Shown here: one piece after another, positions 21,041-29,121 of the stretch | Layout: every line of letters starts with the position of its first letter | Numbering within the stretch: position 1 is the stretch's first letter | Assembly: GCF_000429865.1 (NCBI RefSeq) | Contig: NZ_KE386979.1 | Coordinates: 335,832-399,831 of the forward strand | From: Cucumibacter marinus DSM 18995 | GTDB taxonomy: Bacteria; Pseudomonadota; Alphaproteobacteria; Rhizobiales; Devosiaceae | Length of the DNA: 64,000 bases | Reading direction: 5' to 3' | Notes under the pieces: model-generated | What the model saw: only the letters and a program-made list of their open reading frames with translations | What the model was told of the DNA's origin: nothing | Database searches by the model: none | Program-made: the position numbers and the translations under genes

Positions 21041-21523
21041 TTAGGCGCCAGCAGCGGCGACCCGCACTATGTTGCTGTCGATCTCGAGGGTGGCACTGAG
21101 TTGCGTTGCGTTGTTGGCTTCGCCCATCTCATCGACCGCGCTCATCACATACGCAACGAACAGGCGTTCGGAAGGCGTGCCGCCTGACGGGGCGTCGTTG
21201 AACTCGATCTTGAAGGCATAGGAGTCGCGCGCCTTCTCTGCCGCGATCAGTGCGAGCTGGCCGGCGTCGGCATAGTCCAGATCTGCCATGATCTGCATGC
21301 TGCCGGCGTTGCGCGTGCCTTTGATCTTCCGCACCCGGTTCGATCCGATATGGGCGCTTGTGATCAGTTCGGCATTGTCGCCTGCACTTCCCAGGTTTGT
21401 GACCCCTTTGATCTGGGTCCAGCTCTCACCAGAGAAATCAGATGAGCTGAGGTCGGTGCCTGAGTAGGCCAAGGCGCCACCGATGTAGAGTTTCGACCCT
21501 CCGGTCGCGAACAGGTTGGACAT
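21041..21523 (-). CDS. Major tail (tube) protein
   Basis: 160 residues from MSNLFATGGSKLYIGG. Beta-rich: the N-terminus GGSKLYIGGALAYS, the middle IKGVTNLGSAGDNAELIT and the end FVAYVMSAVDEMGEANNATQLSATLEI match siphophage tail-tube proteins. An open upstream extension overlaps the HNH gene and is rejected. It begins two bases after the HNH stop. Confidence 0.83.
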   Translation of the reverse strand: MSNLFATGGSKLYIGGALAYSGTDLSSSDFSGESWTQIKGVTNLGSAGDNAELITSAHIGSNRVRKIKGTRNAGSMQIMADLDYADAGQLALIAAEKARDSYAFKIEFNDAPSGGTPSERLFVAYVMSAVDEMGEANNATQLSATLEIDSNIVRVAAAGA

Positions 21524-21525
21524 GA

Positions 21526-21879
21526 TCAGTTCCTCGGTTGGCGCCGTTCCTCGGATTGCTTGGCGCTGGAATGACAGTGGACACAAAGGGACTGCCAGTT
21601 GCTGCGGTTCCAGAACAGCGCCTGGTTGCCTTTGTGGGGTTTGATGTGGTCGACGACTGATGCGGGCGATCCGCACCGCCGGCAGGTGGGATAGACCGTG
21701 AGGAATTCTCCCCGGGCCTTATCCCACTCTGCGTTGTAGCCGCGTTGCCGCGCCCCCGGTCGCCTGGCATCGAAGCGGGCCTTTCGGGCCCTATCGAGTG
21801 CCTGAGCCGTTGGGCACTTCTGCCGCGACGTGTGGACCTGGTTGCAGTGCCCACAGACCTGGGGAGCGCGGACCGGCAT
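21526..21879 (-). CDS. HNH endonuclease
   Basis: 117 residues. CGHC N-terminal zinc pair, then CRRCGSPASVVDHIKPHKG and LCVHCHSSAK, the HNH core with four Cys. Many cos-type phages need such an HNH protein for terminase cleavage. Here it lies between the capsid and tail genes rather than beside the terminases, so a homing-type role is also possible. Confidence 0.88.
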   Translation of the reverse strand: MPVRAPQVCGHCNQVHTSRQKCPTAQALDRARKARFDARRPGARQRGYNAEWDKARGEFLTVYPTCRRCGSPASVVDHIKPHKGNQALFWNRSNWQSLCVHCHSSAKQSEERRQPRN

Positions 21880-22266
21880 TTAGCTCACCGGCGCATCGTG
21901 AGGATGGCCCTTGACGATCACGGCGCCGGCGGCGATCGAGGTGCCGCTGTTCTTCGTGATCACCGTCCGGAGATACCGTTTCGTGCCGATATACCCCTGC
22001 TTGTAGACCGTGCTGGCAGCCAAAGCTGTCGGCAGCGTGCCGATCAGGTCAGCGGCGGCAACATCGTCGAATTCGTCGGTTTCGCCGGTGTCGGATTCCT
22101 GCAGCTTGGCGGTAAAGTTGCCGCTTCCTGCAATGGCGCCGGTGTTGATCACCAATGCCGCGGACTCGAAGCCCAACAGGTCGATTGCTGCAGAAGTGTC
22201 GGTTGCGCTGAGCACCTGGGGGACGACGGCCGCCACGGCTCCAATATTGTGTGCCAGATCTCGCAT
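21880..22266 (-). CDS. Conserved phage structural protein of unknown role
   Basis: 128 residues. Begins MRDLAHNIGAVAAVVPQVLSATDTSAAIDLLGFES. This type is often found directly after the major capsid gene in HK97-like phages and may be a head decoration or minor head protein. It ends one base before the HNH start. Confidence 0.75.
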   Translation of the reverse strand: MRDLAHNIGAVAAVVPQVLSATDTSAAIDLLGFESAALVINTGAIAGSGNFTAKLQESDTGETDEFDDVAAADLIGTLPTALAASTVYKQGYIGTKRYLRTVITKNSGTSIAAGAVIVKGHPHDAPVS

Positions 22267-22269
22267 GGC

Positions 22270-23439
22270 TTAATCCTCCATTCGAAACTTGCGGATTGCG
22301 GAAGGCTGGATCACCCGGCCGCCTACGCGGCGGGTGGCATGGATGCGGGTCAGCCCTTTGGTCGCCAGCAGGTAGGGATTGACCAAAACGCTCATGGCGA
22401 GGCGATCAATGATGCGGTACGCCCGCCCGAAGTCACCGAACATGATCGGGTACGCGTCATCCTCGATGTCGGGCATATCGACCGCTTCGACCACCGGGCG
22501 CCCGAGAATGGTTTCGGGCTGGCCGACCGCGATTGACGGCTGCCAGATGTATTCGCCCGTGGTGGTGTTTTTCAGCTTGCGGATTGCCGCCAGCGTGGTG
22601 CCGTTCATCAGCCAGGTGCCGGCATTCCGGTAGGCTGACGGCAGCGCATACATGCAGTCGATCAGCTTGTCGGTGTCGAGGTTGGTGGCGTGCCCATTGG
22701 CAGTGTATTCGACATCGGGATTGGTCAGAAGGCCTTCGGGCTCTTTGACGCCATCGCCGCTCACGAACGCTGTTGCTTCCTTCTGGCCATAGTCTTCGGC
22801 CAGGGCCAGATTGACCTCGGCCTGCGCGGTGCCGCCGCTGTCGGTCAGAAGTTCGTTGCTGATGTCGACATAGGTCATCAGCTTGCGGGCCGTGACCTCG
22901 GTCTGACCAAGCGTCACGGTGGATTCTTCGCTGTCTTCGCCTTCGCCTTCCCACTGCGCATTCGTGATGCCGGTGCGCTTCGGATACTTGACCGAGGGGC
23001 CGCTGATGCTGCGCACGCTGGCCAGAGACCGGATCGGCGAGAATTCGACCAATTCGCGAATGAACTCGGTCGACATTTCTGCCGGTGCCAGATAGCCGCC
23101 CTGGGTGTCATCAGACACCGTGAGCGCTTTCAGTTCTTCGAGCGGGGTGCGATCCCCGAGCCGGAGATACAGGCCGAATGACTTCTTTTCGGTCTCCGCT
23201 GCCTCGTCGACATCCTCATCGGACTTCGATGGTGCCGGTCGGTTGGCCTTCTTCTCGAGCGCGTCCAGGCGCTCGGTGAGCTTCGAAGTGTCGGCCTTCT
23301 CCTCGATCGCCTTGATCCGTTCGTCGACCGTGGAAGTCAGATCCTCGAGGCTCTTGGTGACGGTTTCGATCGGATCATCACCATCACCTTCCTTGAGTTC
23401 GATGGCGCTCGCAAAAGCGCCCTGAGAGACGTGTGTCAC
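22270..23439 (-). CDS. Major capsid protein, HK97 family
   Basis: 389 residues. The N-terminal delta/scaffold domain (about residues 15-85, coiled, very charged) is followed by the HK97 fold from FGLYLRLGDRT. Landmarks: TVSDDTQGGYLAPAEMSTEFI, the strand ITNAQWEGEGEDSEES, the P-domain stretch ITARKL-like TARKLMTYVDISNELL, and LGRPVVEAVDMPDI near the end. The GTG start has AGAGGTAG upstream. The head protease is just upstream, as usual. Confidence 0.95.
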   Translation of the reverse strand: MTHVSQGAFASAIELKEGDGDDPIETVTKSLEDLTSTVDERIKAIEEKADTSKLTERLDALEKKANRPAPSKSDEDVDEAAETEKKSFGLYLRLGDRTPLEELKALTVSDDTQGGYLAPAEMSTEFIRELVEFSPIRSLASVRSISGPSVKYPKRTGITNAQWEGEGEDSEESTVTLGQTEVTARKLMTYVDISNELLTDSGGTAQAEVNLALAEDYGQKEATAFVSGDGVKEPEGLLTNPDVEYTANGHATNLDTDKLIDCMYALPSAYRNAGTWLMNGTTLAAIRKLKNTTTGEYIWQPSIAVGQPETILGRPVVEAVDMPDIEDDAYPIMFGDFGRAYRIIDRLAMSVLVNPYLLATKGLTRIHATRRVGGRVIQPSAIRKFRMED

Positions 23440-23442
23440 TGT

Positions 23443-23949
23443 CTACCTCTTGAGCTTGAGCGCCTGGTTGGCGCGGTTGATCGCGGTCGAAAGCCGAAGC
23501 GCATCGACTGCGGATTTTGCGGAAGTGATCCGCGCGCCCGGGTGCATCGGAATGGTGACCAGGCTTGCCTCGAGCAATTCGAGCTGTTTGATGGTGCGCC
23601 CCCCGCCGGACCGGGTGACCGATCTCAGAGTCCGGAAACCGATCGACATCCCGCTTACTGCGCCGGCGCGGACCAATGCGCGGACTTCACGGGCCCTCGT
23701 CAGATCTTCCACCAGAAGCCGGCCCTCGAGATGCAGCCCGTCTTTGCGTTCTTCGGCCTTTTCCCATGTTCCGATCGGATCGTTCTGGTCGTGGCCGAAC
23801 AGGATGGGGAGGGGGGTCTTGGTTCCCTTGAAGGCGCCGGGGTCGATCATGTCGCCCATGCGGTCAGGTGCGCCAAAGGGCCAGGCAAGCCCACTGATTG
23901 AACCATTGTCATCAGCGATGATCTTGGTCTCGACAAAGACGCGATCCAT
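23443..23949 (-). CDS. HK97 family prohead protease
   Basis: 168 residues. Serine protease that trims the capsid scaffold domain during head maturation. Catalytic His in LFGHDQNDPIG and Ser in VSGMSIGF, with the ASLVTIPMHPGA strand after it. The start overlaps the previous stop by one base (TGATG). Confidence 0.93.
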   Translation of the reverse strand: MDRVFVETKIIADDNGSISGLAWPFGAPDRMGDMIDPGAFKGTKTPLPILFGHDQNDPIGTWEKAEERKDGLHLEGRLLVEDLTRAREVRALVRAGAVSGMSIGFRTLRSVTRSGGGRTIKQLELLEASLVTIPMHPGARITSAKSAVDALRLSTAINRANQALKLKR

Positions 23950-24338
23950 CAGAACGACTCCGGTGCAAAATTGGCGCGGTCACCGGCGAACGCGTCGACC
24001 TGCTCCTGAACCCACGGCACTCGCAACAGGGTCAGGACATTGGTTGCGGTGAAAGCCACCGGCTTGCCGTCTTCACTGACTTCCCAGCGCAGAACGTGTT
24101 TGGCCAGGCATCTCAGCCTGGCTTTCTCGCGATGATCGGCGCTGACCCGGCCATCGATGTCAGCCATCTCGATCAGCTCATCGGAAAGCGAGAGCGCCGC
24201 CCGGCGCGCGGTGTCGCTGTCGGGTCCAACCACCCAAAGCTTGAGGCCGGTGGGTTCACCTGAGAAAGGATCCACCAACTCGATCTCGCGGCCCTTGTCC
24301 TGATCGGCGGCGTTGCCGATCACGTCATTCATTTCCAT
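23949..24338 (-). CDS. Hypothetical phage protein between portal and protease
   Basis: 129 residues from MEMNDVIGNAADQ, overlapping the portal gene by 14 bases. Features: DPFSGEPTGLKLWVVGPDSDTARRA, a charged helix, and NVLTLLRVPWVQEQVDAF at the end. It resembles small proteins seen next to tail or portal genes in alphaproteobacterial phages. Role unknown. Confidence 0.7.
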   Translation of the reverse strand: MEMNDVIGNAADQDKGREIELVDPFSGEPTGLKLWVVGPDSDTARRAALSLSDELIEMADIDGRVSADHREKARLRCLAKHVLRWEVSEDGKPVAFTATNVLTLLRVPWVQEQVDAFAGDRANFAPESF

Positions 24339-25533
24339 CGGATCCCCCGAGCGACTGCGAGCTGGTGTTGGGATTGCGGTATTCGTTGCCGCCCTCGATC
24401 GGAGGCAGGTTCTCTTTGGCGCGGATGTCATTCGCGCTCATCCATTCGGCGGACCTGGCCTGGCTGTAGGCGGTGAAGCGCTTCCCGATGTCGGTGCGCA
24501 CCAGATCGTCGATAAGGAACTCGGCATACCAGGCATCGCGATCTTCCGGCGCGAACAGCTTCAGGCGGATTTCGCCCTGCCATTGCTTGAGCCATTTCGC
24601 CAGAACGAAGGTGACAAACATGGCCCCGAGTTCGGCCGCGTTGCCCCATGTGGCGCGACCCATTTCGAACAACAGGTGAGGGGGGACGCCATAGACGCGG
24701 GCGATCTCATCGATGGCGAAACGGCGCAATTCGAGAAACTGCGCGTCCACCGAGTTGAACGTATGCGAGACGAACCTGGAGCCATCCCACAGGACCGGAG
24801 TGCCGCCAGCATTCTCCGCGCCCTGTTGCGCGACTTTCCAGCCGGCGAGCATCTTTTTGACACCCTCATCACCTAACTGCTTAGGCGTTTCGATCACCCC
24901 GCTCGGTCGGCTCGCCTTCTCAAAGAATTTGAACGCCTGGCGCTCCATCACCATTGCGACACGAATGGCATCCCTGCAGTCCAAGGTCGGGGACTTGCCC
25001 GCTATGCCGTCGGTGCCGGGCGCCTTGATGTGGAAGATGTCCCGATAGGGATAGAGAGCCTTGCCACCGCCTGTCTGGTATTCGTAAGTCGGTTCGGAGG
25101 AGGTGGTGTCGACCAAGATACGGACGTTGGCCGGATCCAGTCGCATCAGCTCCGCGACCTTGCCATCGACCCGATTGATGTGGGCATAGCCATTGCCATG
25201 AAGCAGGCAGTCCCGCTGCAACTGCTCGCGGAATTCGCCGGCGCTGGTCCATTCATTGGGGTCGCGCAGGACCTTGGCAACTGGATGCTCACGGTCCCGT
25301 TCGCGCTTGTCACCGTCGCGGCGATAGACATGCAGGGGGAGTTGGCCGATCGGCTCGGCTATCGCTTGGACCGCCCGCCGTACGGGCGTGCACCGCATGG
25401 CCGTTGTCGGCGTCACAATGACTGGCACGGTCGGAATCGGAAGACCGAAAGCCTCGTAAATCAAGTCGTCGGGCACCGTGAGGGTGCCTTTTGCCTCGAC
25501 GGCAGGCTGTCGATTGAACGGCCAAATCTTCAT
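24325..25533 (-). CDS. Phage portal protein, HK97 family
   Basis: 402 residues from MKIWPFNRQ. Forms the dodecameric gate through which DNA enters and leaves the head. Family landmarks: VRRAVQAIAEPIGQLPLHVYRR, LLHGNGYAHI, YRDIFHIKAPGTDGIAGKSP, and ARVYGVPPHLLF with a following WGNAAELGAMFV. An in-frame ATG at 25560 is a possible longer start. Confidence 0.95.
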   Translation of the reverse strand: MKIWPFNRQPAVEAKGTLTVPDDLIYEAFGLPIPTVPVIVTPTTAMRCTPVRRAVQAIAEPIGQLPLHVYRRDGDKRERDREHPVAKVLRDPNEWTSAGEFREQLQRDCLLHGNGYAHINRVDGKVAELMRLDPANVRILVDTTSSEPTYEYQTGGGKALYPYRDIFHIKAPGTDGIAGKSPTLDCRDAIRVAMVMERQAFKFFEKASRPSGVIETPKQLGDEGVKKMLAGWKVAQQGAENAGGTPVLWDGSRFVSHTFNSVDAQFLELRRFAIDEIARVYGVPPHLLFEMGRATWGNAAELGAMFVTFVLAKWLKQWQGEIRLKLFAPEDRDAWYAEFLIDDLVRTDIGKRFTAYSQARSAEWMSANDIRAKENLPPIEGGNEYRNPNTSSQSLGGSDGNE

Positions 25534-25606
25534 GCCCCGAAGATGAGGCGAAGCGTCCAAAACGCTTAATGGTCAAATGGCGGATTTCATGGTTTGGCGT
25601 GGGCTT

Positions 25607-25828
25607 TCAATGGCCGCGCCTCAGGAACTCGATCAAATCGCTTTCGAGAACACAATACCGACCACCCACGCGATGGATGGGCGAACCGGGCTGACAGGCG
25701 AGTGTTCGAACGAAATCCGGGCCGGTGCCGATCCGCTGCGCGATGGCCCCGAGCGTCCAGATCACGCGATCTTTTGGGGACTGATTGACCATGCGATCGA
25801 ACGCGGTCGGTGTGAGAGATTTGCTCAT
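25607..25828 (-). CDS. Small helix-turn-helix DNA-binding protein
   Basis: 73 residues. MerR/excisionase-like winged helix: LGAIAQRIGTGPDFVRTLACQPGSPIHRVGGRYCVLESDLIEFL. It sits at the junction of early genes and head genes, 73 bases before the portal start. It could be an excisionase, a late-gene regulator or a packaging helper. The position favours a regulator. Confidence 0.72.
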   Translation of the reverse strand: MSKSLTPTAFDRMVNQSPKDRVIWTLGAIAQRIGTGPDFVRTLACQPGSPIHRVGGRYCVLESDLIEFLRRGH

Positions 25829-25831
25829 AGG

Positions 25832-26134
25832 TCAGCCTTGGGTTCGCGTTCCGACATTGTTCAATTGCTGCTCGACGGCGTTTCGAAAGGCCACGAGTTG
25901 GGTTTGAACCTGCTCGTCGTTGAGACCAGCTTTGGTCATCGACTTCGCCATCCGCTGTACGACCTGGCGCCAATAGGACTCCCGTTCCTTGTCGCTCGAC
26001 TTCCGTCTGATCAAGCTCGCAACGTGGCGAGCCTTGCCGACATTTCGATCCTGAGGGAACGGAATGACCCGGGCGCCCGAAGGGGCGCGAGTACCAGCCC
26101 AGGAGAACAGGTTCGGATGGTCATCCTTTTCCAT
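25832..26134 (-). CDS. DUF6074 family phage protein
   Basis: 100 residues from MEKDDHPNLFSW, with GGGAG before the ATG. The core VIPFPQDRNVGKARHVASLIRRK plus YWRQVV and the helix QVQTQLVAFRNAVEQQL fits DUF6074, which I associate with phages and mobile DNA of Rhizobiales. Function unknown. Confidence 0.72.
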   Translation of the reverse strand: MEKDDHPNLFSWAGTRAPSGARVIPFPQDRNVGKARHVASLIRRKSSDKERESYWRQVVQRMAKSMTKAGLNDEQVQTQLVAFRNAVEQQLNNVGTRTQG

Positions 26135-26690
26135 GTTTTGCTCCCTGCCTATGGCTAGATGTATATGTGTCACTCTCATGGGACGCGGGATTGGTGGTTT
26201 GTGTCCCGCCAGAGAGACGCAAATCGGTTTCTTGCGGTAATCCTATACCGCTGTGTCCCATATCAGTGACGCTCCGTCTCTCAGATGGGACGGCGTCTTG
26301 TTTTTCCGGTCGCCATTTTTCGAAGTCTCTGGTGGCAGCGTGACCGGTCTTGTCATCCCGGTGTTCGGTTAGCCGCCATTCCGAAGCCTTGCTTCCGAGG
26401 CTGCTGAAATACCCGCCTTGCGAACGTTTGATGAAACCGTGTTGATCAAGATCCTGAAAAGCCCGGCTTGCTGTATTGACGCCGACGCCGAGGGCCTTTG
26501 CGGCCTCTCGGCACCCCAAGCCGATCGTCCCATTGTTGGTGCCGTTGTACCGGAGTTTGATTTCAAGGTAGAGCGAGCGCGCAACGGGTGTCAGATCGCG
26601 CCATGCAGGATGATTGAGGGTCGAAAACCTGATCTGGACGAAAGGGGGCGGTTTGCCCCCCTTCTTTGCCCGGTAATCACGTTTGCCCAT
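26121..26690 (-). CDS. Winged-helix protein, possible replication-initiation or regulatory protein
   Basis: 189 residues from MGKRDYRAKKGG. Residues about 20-110 look like the N-terminal winged helix of phage replication proteins: FVQIRFSTLNHPAWRDLTPVARSLYLEIKLRY, CREAAKALGVGVNTASRAFQDLDQHGFI. The C-terminal 70 residues are polar and probably disordered. It is the best candidate for a replication protein in the element, but no helicase or primase accompanies it. Confidence 0.68.
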   Translation of the reverse strand: MGKRDYRAKKGGKPPPFVQIRFSTLNHPAWRDLTPVARSLYLEIKLRYNGTNNGTIGLGCREAAKALGVGVNTASRAFQDLDQHGFIKRSQGGYFSSLGSKASEWRLTEHRDDKTGHAATRDFEKWRPEKQDAVPSERRSVTDMGHSGIGLPQETDLRLSGGTQTTNPASHESDTYTSSHRQGAKHGKG

Positions 26691-26941
26691 CAGCGCCCCC
26701 TGAGGTCGAGGGCCACACCCAGCCGGCTCAAGTCCTTGGTGAAGACCACACCGCTGGCATTCAGAGCGCCGCATATAGCCGCCAGTTTGGCGGCGCGGAC
26801 CTCATCCGCTTCACCGGGTGAGGATTCCGCCTTCTTCACGGTCGCCACGGTCACACCGGCCCGTTCGGCCAGGTCTTGAACCGACCAGCCGAGCAAAGCC
26901 CGGCCGGCACGGATTTGGTTTGAATGCGGTATCTGGATCAT
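26690..26941 (-). CDS. Xre-family helix-turn-helix protein
   Basis: 83 residues. QIRAGRALLGWSVQDLAERAGVTVATVKKAE is a clear Cro/C1-type HTH, followed by a short dimer region (AAICGALNASGVVF). Its stop overlaps the next start by one base. It lies within the operon, away from the divergent control region, so it is probably an accessory regulator. Confidence 0.8.
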   Translation of the reverse strand: MIQIPHSNQIRAGRALLGWSVQDLAERAGVTVATVKKAESSPGEADEVRAAKLAAICGALNASGVVFTKDLSRLGVALDLRGR

Positions 26942-27222
26942 GCAGCGACATCCGTGTCGGGGTCGAACATATCCCAGCGGCGCCGAAACACCGTATAGGC
27001 CATCCCCAATCCGATCTGGTACTTCTGATCGTCGATGCTGAATTGCTTGGCGAACGCCTGCACCTCGTCACGAACCCGGTCGAGACGATCGGCTATGATG
27101 TCGTCGATTTTGTCTTCGTCGATCATGCCGGCCTGCATTTCGGAGTAGGCGCCATCGGCGAAGGTGACGCCAACAAGGCTTGCTGCGGCCAAGAATTCGA
27201 TGGCGTTGTCCTGATCGTTCAT
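26938..27222 (-). CDS. Hypothetical element protein
   Basis: 94 residues from MNDQDNAIEFLAAASLVG, with AAGGAAA upstream. Acidic and helical, with no recognised domain. ATGA-type overlaps on both sides tie it to the operon. Confidence 0.65.
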   Translation of the reverse strand: MNDQDNAIEFLAAASLVGVTFADGAYSEMQAGMIDEDKIDDIIADRLDRVRDEVQAFAKQFSIDDQKYQIGLGMAYTVFRRRWDMFDPDTDVAA

Positions 27223-27458
27223 GCGTGTTTCCTTTCGGCAGTTGAGTGAACGCGGCCGCCAAGGTTCTCGGCGACCCATTGATCGAGCGCGTCGGTGGAG
27301 TAGAGCGGGATGCGGCCGAAATATTCGATGGCCGGCCCGCCGCCGAGCGTTGCCTTCTTGGCAAGGGTGCTGGCCGAAACCTGCACCCCGTATTTCTCGA
27401 GCAGATAGGCGGGCACTTCCTTGCGCCGCAGGCGGGGCTTAGCGAGGGCGTCATTCAT
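27219..27458 (-). CDS. Small DNA-binding protein, excisionase/AlpA-like
   Basis: 79 residues from MNDALAKPRLRRKEV. LRRKEVPAYLLEKYGVQVSASTLAKKA resembles the winged-helix of excisionase-like proteins, ending with PLYSTDALDQWVAENLG, a common tail of that family. A candidate recombination directionality factor for the integrase. Confidence 0.68.
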   Translation of the reverse strand: MNDALAKPRLRRKEVPAYLLEKYGVQVSASTLAKKATLGGGPAIEYFGRIPLYSTDALDQWVAENLGGRVHSTAERKHA

Positions 27459-27675
27459 GCCTGCCCCCTTCACGCTCGAGCAAAATGCCGGTGACGCGGA
27501 ATTCGCCGTCATCCCCGATCGCCTTGAGCAAACCGACACGGGTAACCGTTGGATCGATTGCTAGAACCGCATCGCGGATTTCGTCGGCCAATGCCTCAAG
27601 GCCGGCCTGGGGGTCCCGGGTTTGGCGCAACACACGTGTCGCCATTGCAGGAATTCTCTTGAGGGCGTCAGACAT
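27451..27675 (-). CDS. Hypothetical element protein
   Basis: 74 residues from MSDALKRIPAMATR. GAGG lies nine bases before this ATG, favouring it over the ATG at 27681. Helical N-terminus, then a beta-rich TVTRVGLLKAIGDDGEFRVTGILL. No family recognised. Overlaps both neighbours. Confidence 0.62.
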   Translation of the reverse strand: MSDALKRIPAMATRVLRQTRDPQAGLEALADEIRDAVLAIDPTVTRVGLLKAIGDDGEFRVTGILLEREGGRHE

Positions 27676-27970
27676 GTTCATCGACCTCGCAAATCAGAGC
27701 GTTGAGTTTTTCCTGCAGCGCTTTCCCGCGGCGCCAAGTCTGGCCACAAAGCCAAAGGGTGGCCTCGATATTGCCGCGCCGGAATGTGAGAGTAACTGCA
27801 TCGCCATCGTCCCCGACTTGCCCCCTGTCGGGGTCGAGCGACCATTCGAGATCGGTGGTCAGGAATTTGAGAAGGTGCGAAAGCTCGGTTGCCTCCGACC
27901 AGATTTCCTCAATCGTGCCGTGCAGAGCAGGCAGATCGGGGGCGGCTTTGGCTTGAAGGGTGTCAGCCAT
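27668..27970 (-). CDS. Hypothetical element protein
   Basis: 100 residues from MADTLQAKAAPD. Acidic helical first half (LHGTIEEIWSEATELSHLLKFL), then GDAVTLTFRRGNIEATLWLCGQTWRRG. No family recognised. Overlaps its neighbours by eight bases on each side. Confidence 0.62.
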   Translation of the reverse strand: MADTLQAKAAPDLPALHGTIEEIWSEATELSHLLKFLTTDLEWSLDPDRGQVGDDGDAVTLTFRRGNIEATLWLCGQTWRRGKALQEKLNALICEVDEHV

Positions 27971-28298
27971 GAGAAAAACCCTCCGAATTCGCCGGTTTGA
28001 TTTCGGCGGAGGGTTCAGAGGCACCCTTGCCCCAGAACGGGTTCTTGCCCATCCGAAAGGGCCACAAAGCGCACCCTGTGGCCGTGCACTTGCGCGCTTC
28101 GCTGGCATTGCCGCCCGAGCAATCGATGCACTTCGCACGGATCGCCTTGATCGGGCTTGTCGGGCCGATCGCTTTTAGGTCTGCCAAAACCACCTGGTCA
28201 GGGTGCCGGCCGATCAGCGCGCCGCCGTCCACCTCATAGGGGGAGGGTTCGAGATAGCTTGCGCGATCCGGTCGCGCGGTGGTATTTGCTGTGTTCAT
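27963..28298 (-). CDS. Conserved phage protein with Cys motif
   Basis: 111 residues, AGGAGA before the ATG. Core IKAIRAKCIDCSGGNASEARKC followed by TATGCALWPFRMGKNPFW. Four Cys in CxxC...C-x4-C spacing suggest a zinc site. This core recurs in prophages of Rhizobiales in my memory. Function unknown. Confidence 0.75.
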   Translation of the reverse strand: MNTANTTARPDRASYLEPSPYEVDGGALIGRHPDQVVLADLKAIGPTSPIKAIRAKCIDCSGGNASEARKCTATGCALWPFRMGKNPFWGKGASEPSAEIKPANSEGFSHG

Positions 28299-28315
28299 CT
28301 TGGGTTCTCCTGAAC

Positions 28316-28525
28316 TCAGGGTTTCACGGCATCAGGGGCAGGGTCGCCAAACTCACCCCCTGGTGCCGTTTCTTTTGACTTGGCGATGCCGAGCCTGATC
28401 AATTCCCGAACTGCTTGCGCACGAGACGCCTTGCGGTTCGCGTACCTCCAATCATCAATCTGCTTGATCTCATGAGGTGCCAACAGGAGTTGGTACTTCT
28501 CCATCTGCGCACTTTCATGGGCCAT
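28316..28525 (-). CDS. Ribbon-helix-helix regulator, first gene of leftward operon
   Basis: 69 residues. KYQLLLAPHEIKQIDDWRYANRKASRAQAVRELIRLGI has the Arc/MetJ ribbon-helix-helix layout: beta strand, helix, turn, helix. The Pro/Gly-rich tail looks disordered. Clearly paralogous to the divergent gene at 28670. GGAGAA precedes the ATG. Probably a repressor of the shared control region. Confidence 0.82.
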   Translation of the reverse strand: MAHESAQMEKYQLLLAPHEIKQIDDWRYANRKASRAQAVRELIRLGIAKSKETAPGGEFGDPAPDAVKP

Positions 28526-28534
28526 CCATATTTC

Positions 28535-28614
28535 TCCGTTAGTTCCGTTTATGACGGATTAACCATTAATGCGGCCTCCGCTGGAAATCAAGCGGAAACT
28601 GACGGAAGTTCCGT
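28535..28614. promoter_or_regulatory. Operator region between the divergent ribbon-helix-helix genes
   Basis: Repeated TCCGT half-sites. TCCGT-TTATG-ACGGA at 28544-28558, another TCCGT starting at 28535, and the 15-bp palindrome GACGGAAGTTCCGTC at 28600-28614. They flank both start regions, with the left ones next to the ribosome site of the leftward gene, so binding could block one or both promoters. Confidence 0.6.
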
Positions 28615-28669
28615 CTATTGACGCAGTGACGGGAAAGATGTCTTTCAATTCGCTGTGAGCGAGGCTGAA

Positions 28670-29113
28670 ATGGTTGATGACAAGAAGACCTTGAAATTCC
28701 AGATGATGATGTCACCTGGAGAGGCCCAGCAACTTGACGATTGGATGTTCGAGAATCGCCTCCGGTCCCGTGCCGAAGCAATTCGACGGCTGTGCCAAAT
28801 TGGCTTGGCCTTGGATTCTGCTCTACCTGAAATCGAGGGCAAGTTTCAGGTGATTGGTGACCTGTCAGTTGAAATCATTGATGCTATCAAGGCCATCGAT
28901 AATCGCGAGGGAAGTGACCCCAAAACCGAGAAGATGCTTATGGCTGTCCATGACGCGATGGTGAATTCACTTGAGCTTCTAAACGTCTTGGCGGAGGTCG
29001 GTGCCCGACGAAACGAGTGGTTACGGGACGAGACTTTTGACGCGGCGCTCGCGGCAGTAGAGCGATTAGAAAGAACAATAAAGACCTACAGGGACGCGGA
29101 CGATCTGAAGTAA
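28670..29113 (+). CDS. Ribbon-helix-helix regulator with C-terminal helical domain
   Basis: 147 residues from MVDDKKTLKFQMMM. The ribbon-helix-helix part LKFQMMMSPGEAQQLDDWMFENRLRSRAEAIRRLCQIGL aligns closely with the divergent 69-residue protein. A further 100 residues are helical and acidic and may serve dimer, effector or inhibitor binding. A GTG 15 bases upstream is an alternative start. First of three rightward genes leading to the integrase end. Confidence 0.82.
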   Translation: MVDDKKTLKFQMMMSPGEAQQLDDWMFENRLRSRAEAIRRLCQIGLALDSALPEIEGKFQVIGDLSVEIIDAIKAIDNREGSDPKTEKMLMAVHDAMVNSLELLNVLAEVGARRNEWLRDETFDAALAAVERLERTIKTYRDADDLK

Positions 29114-29121
29114 GTAGTGCC

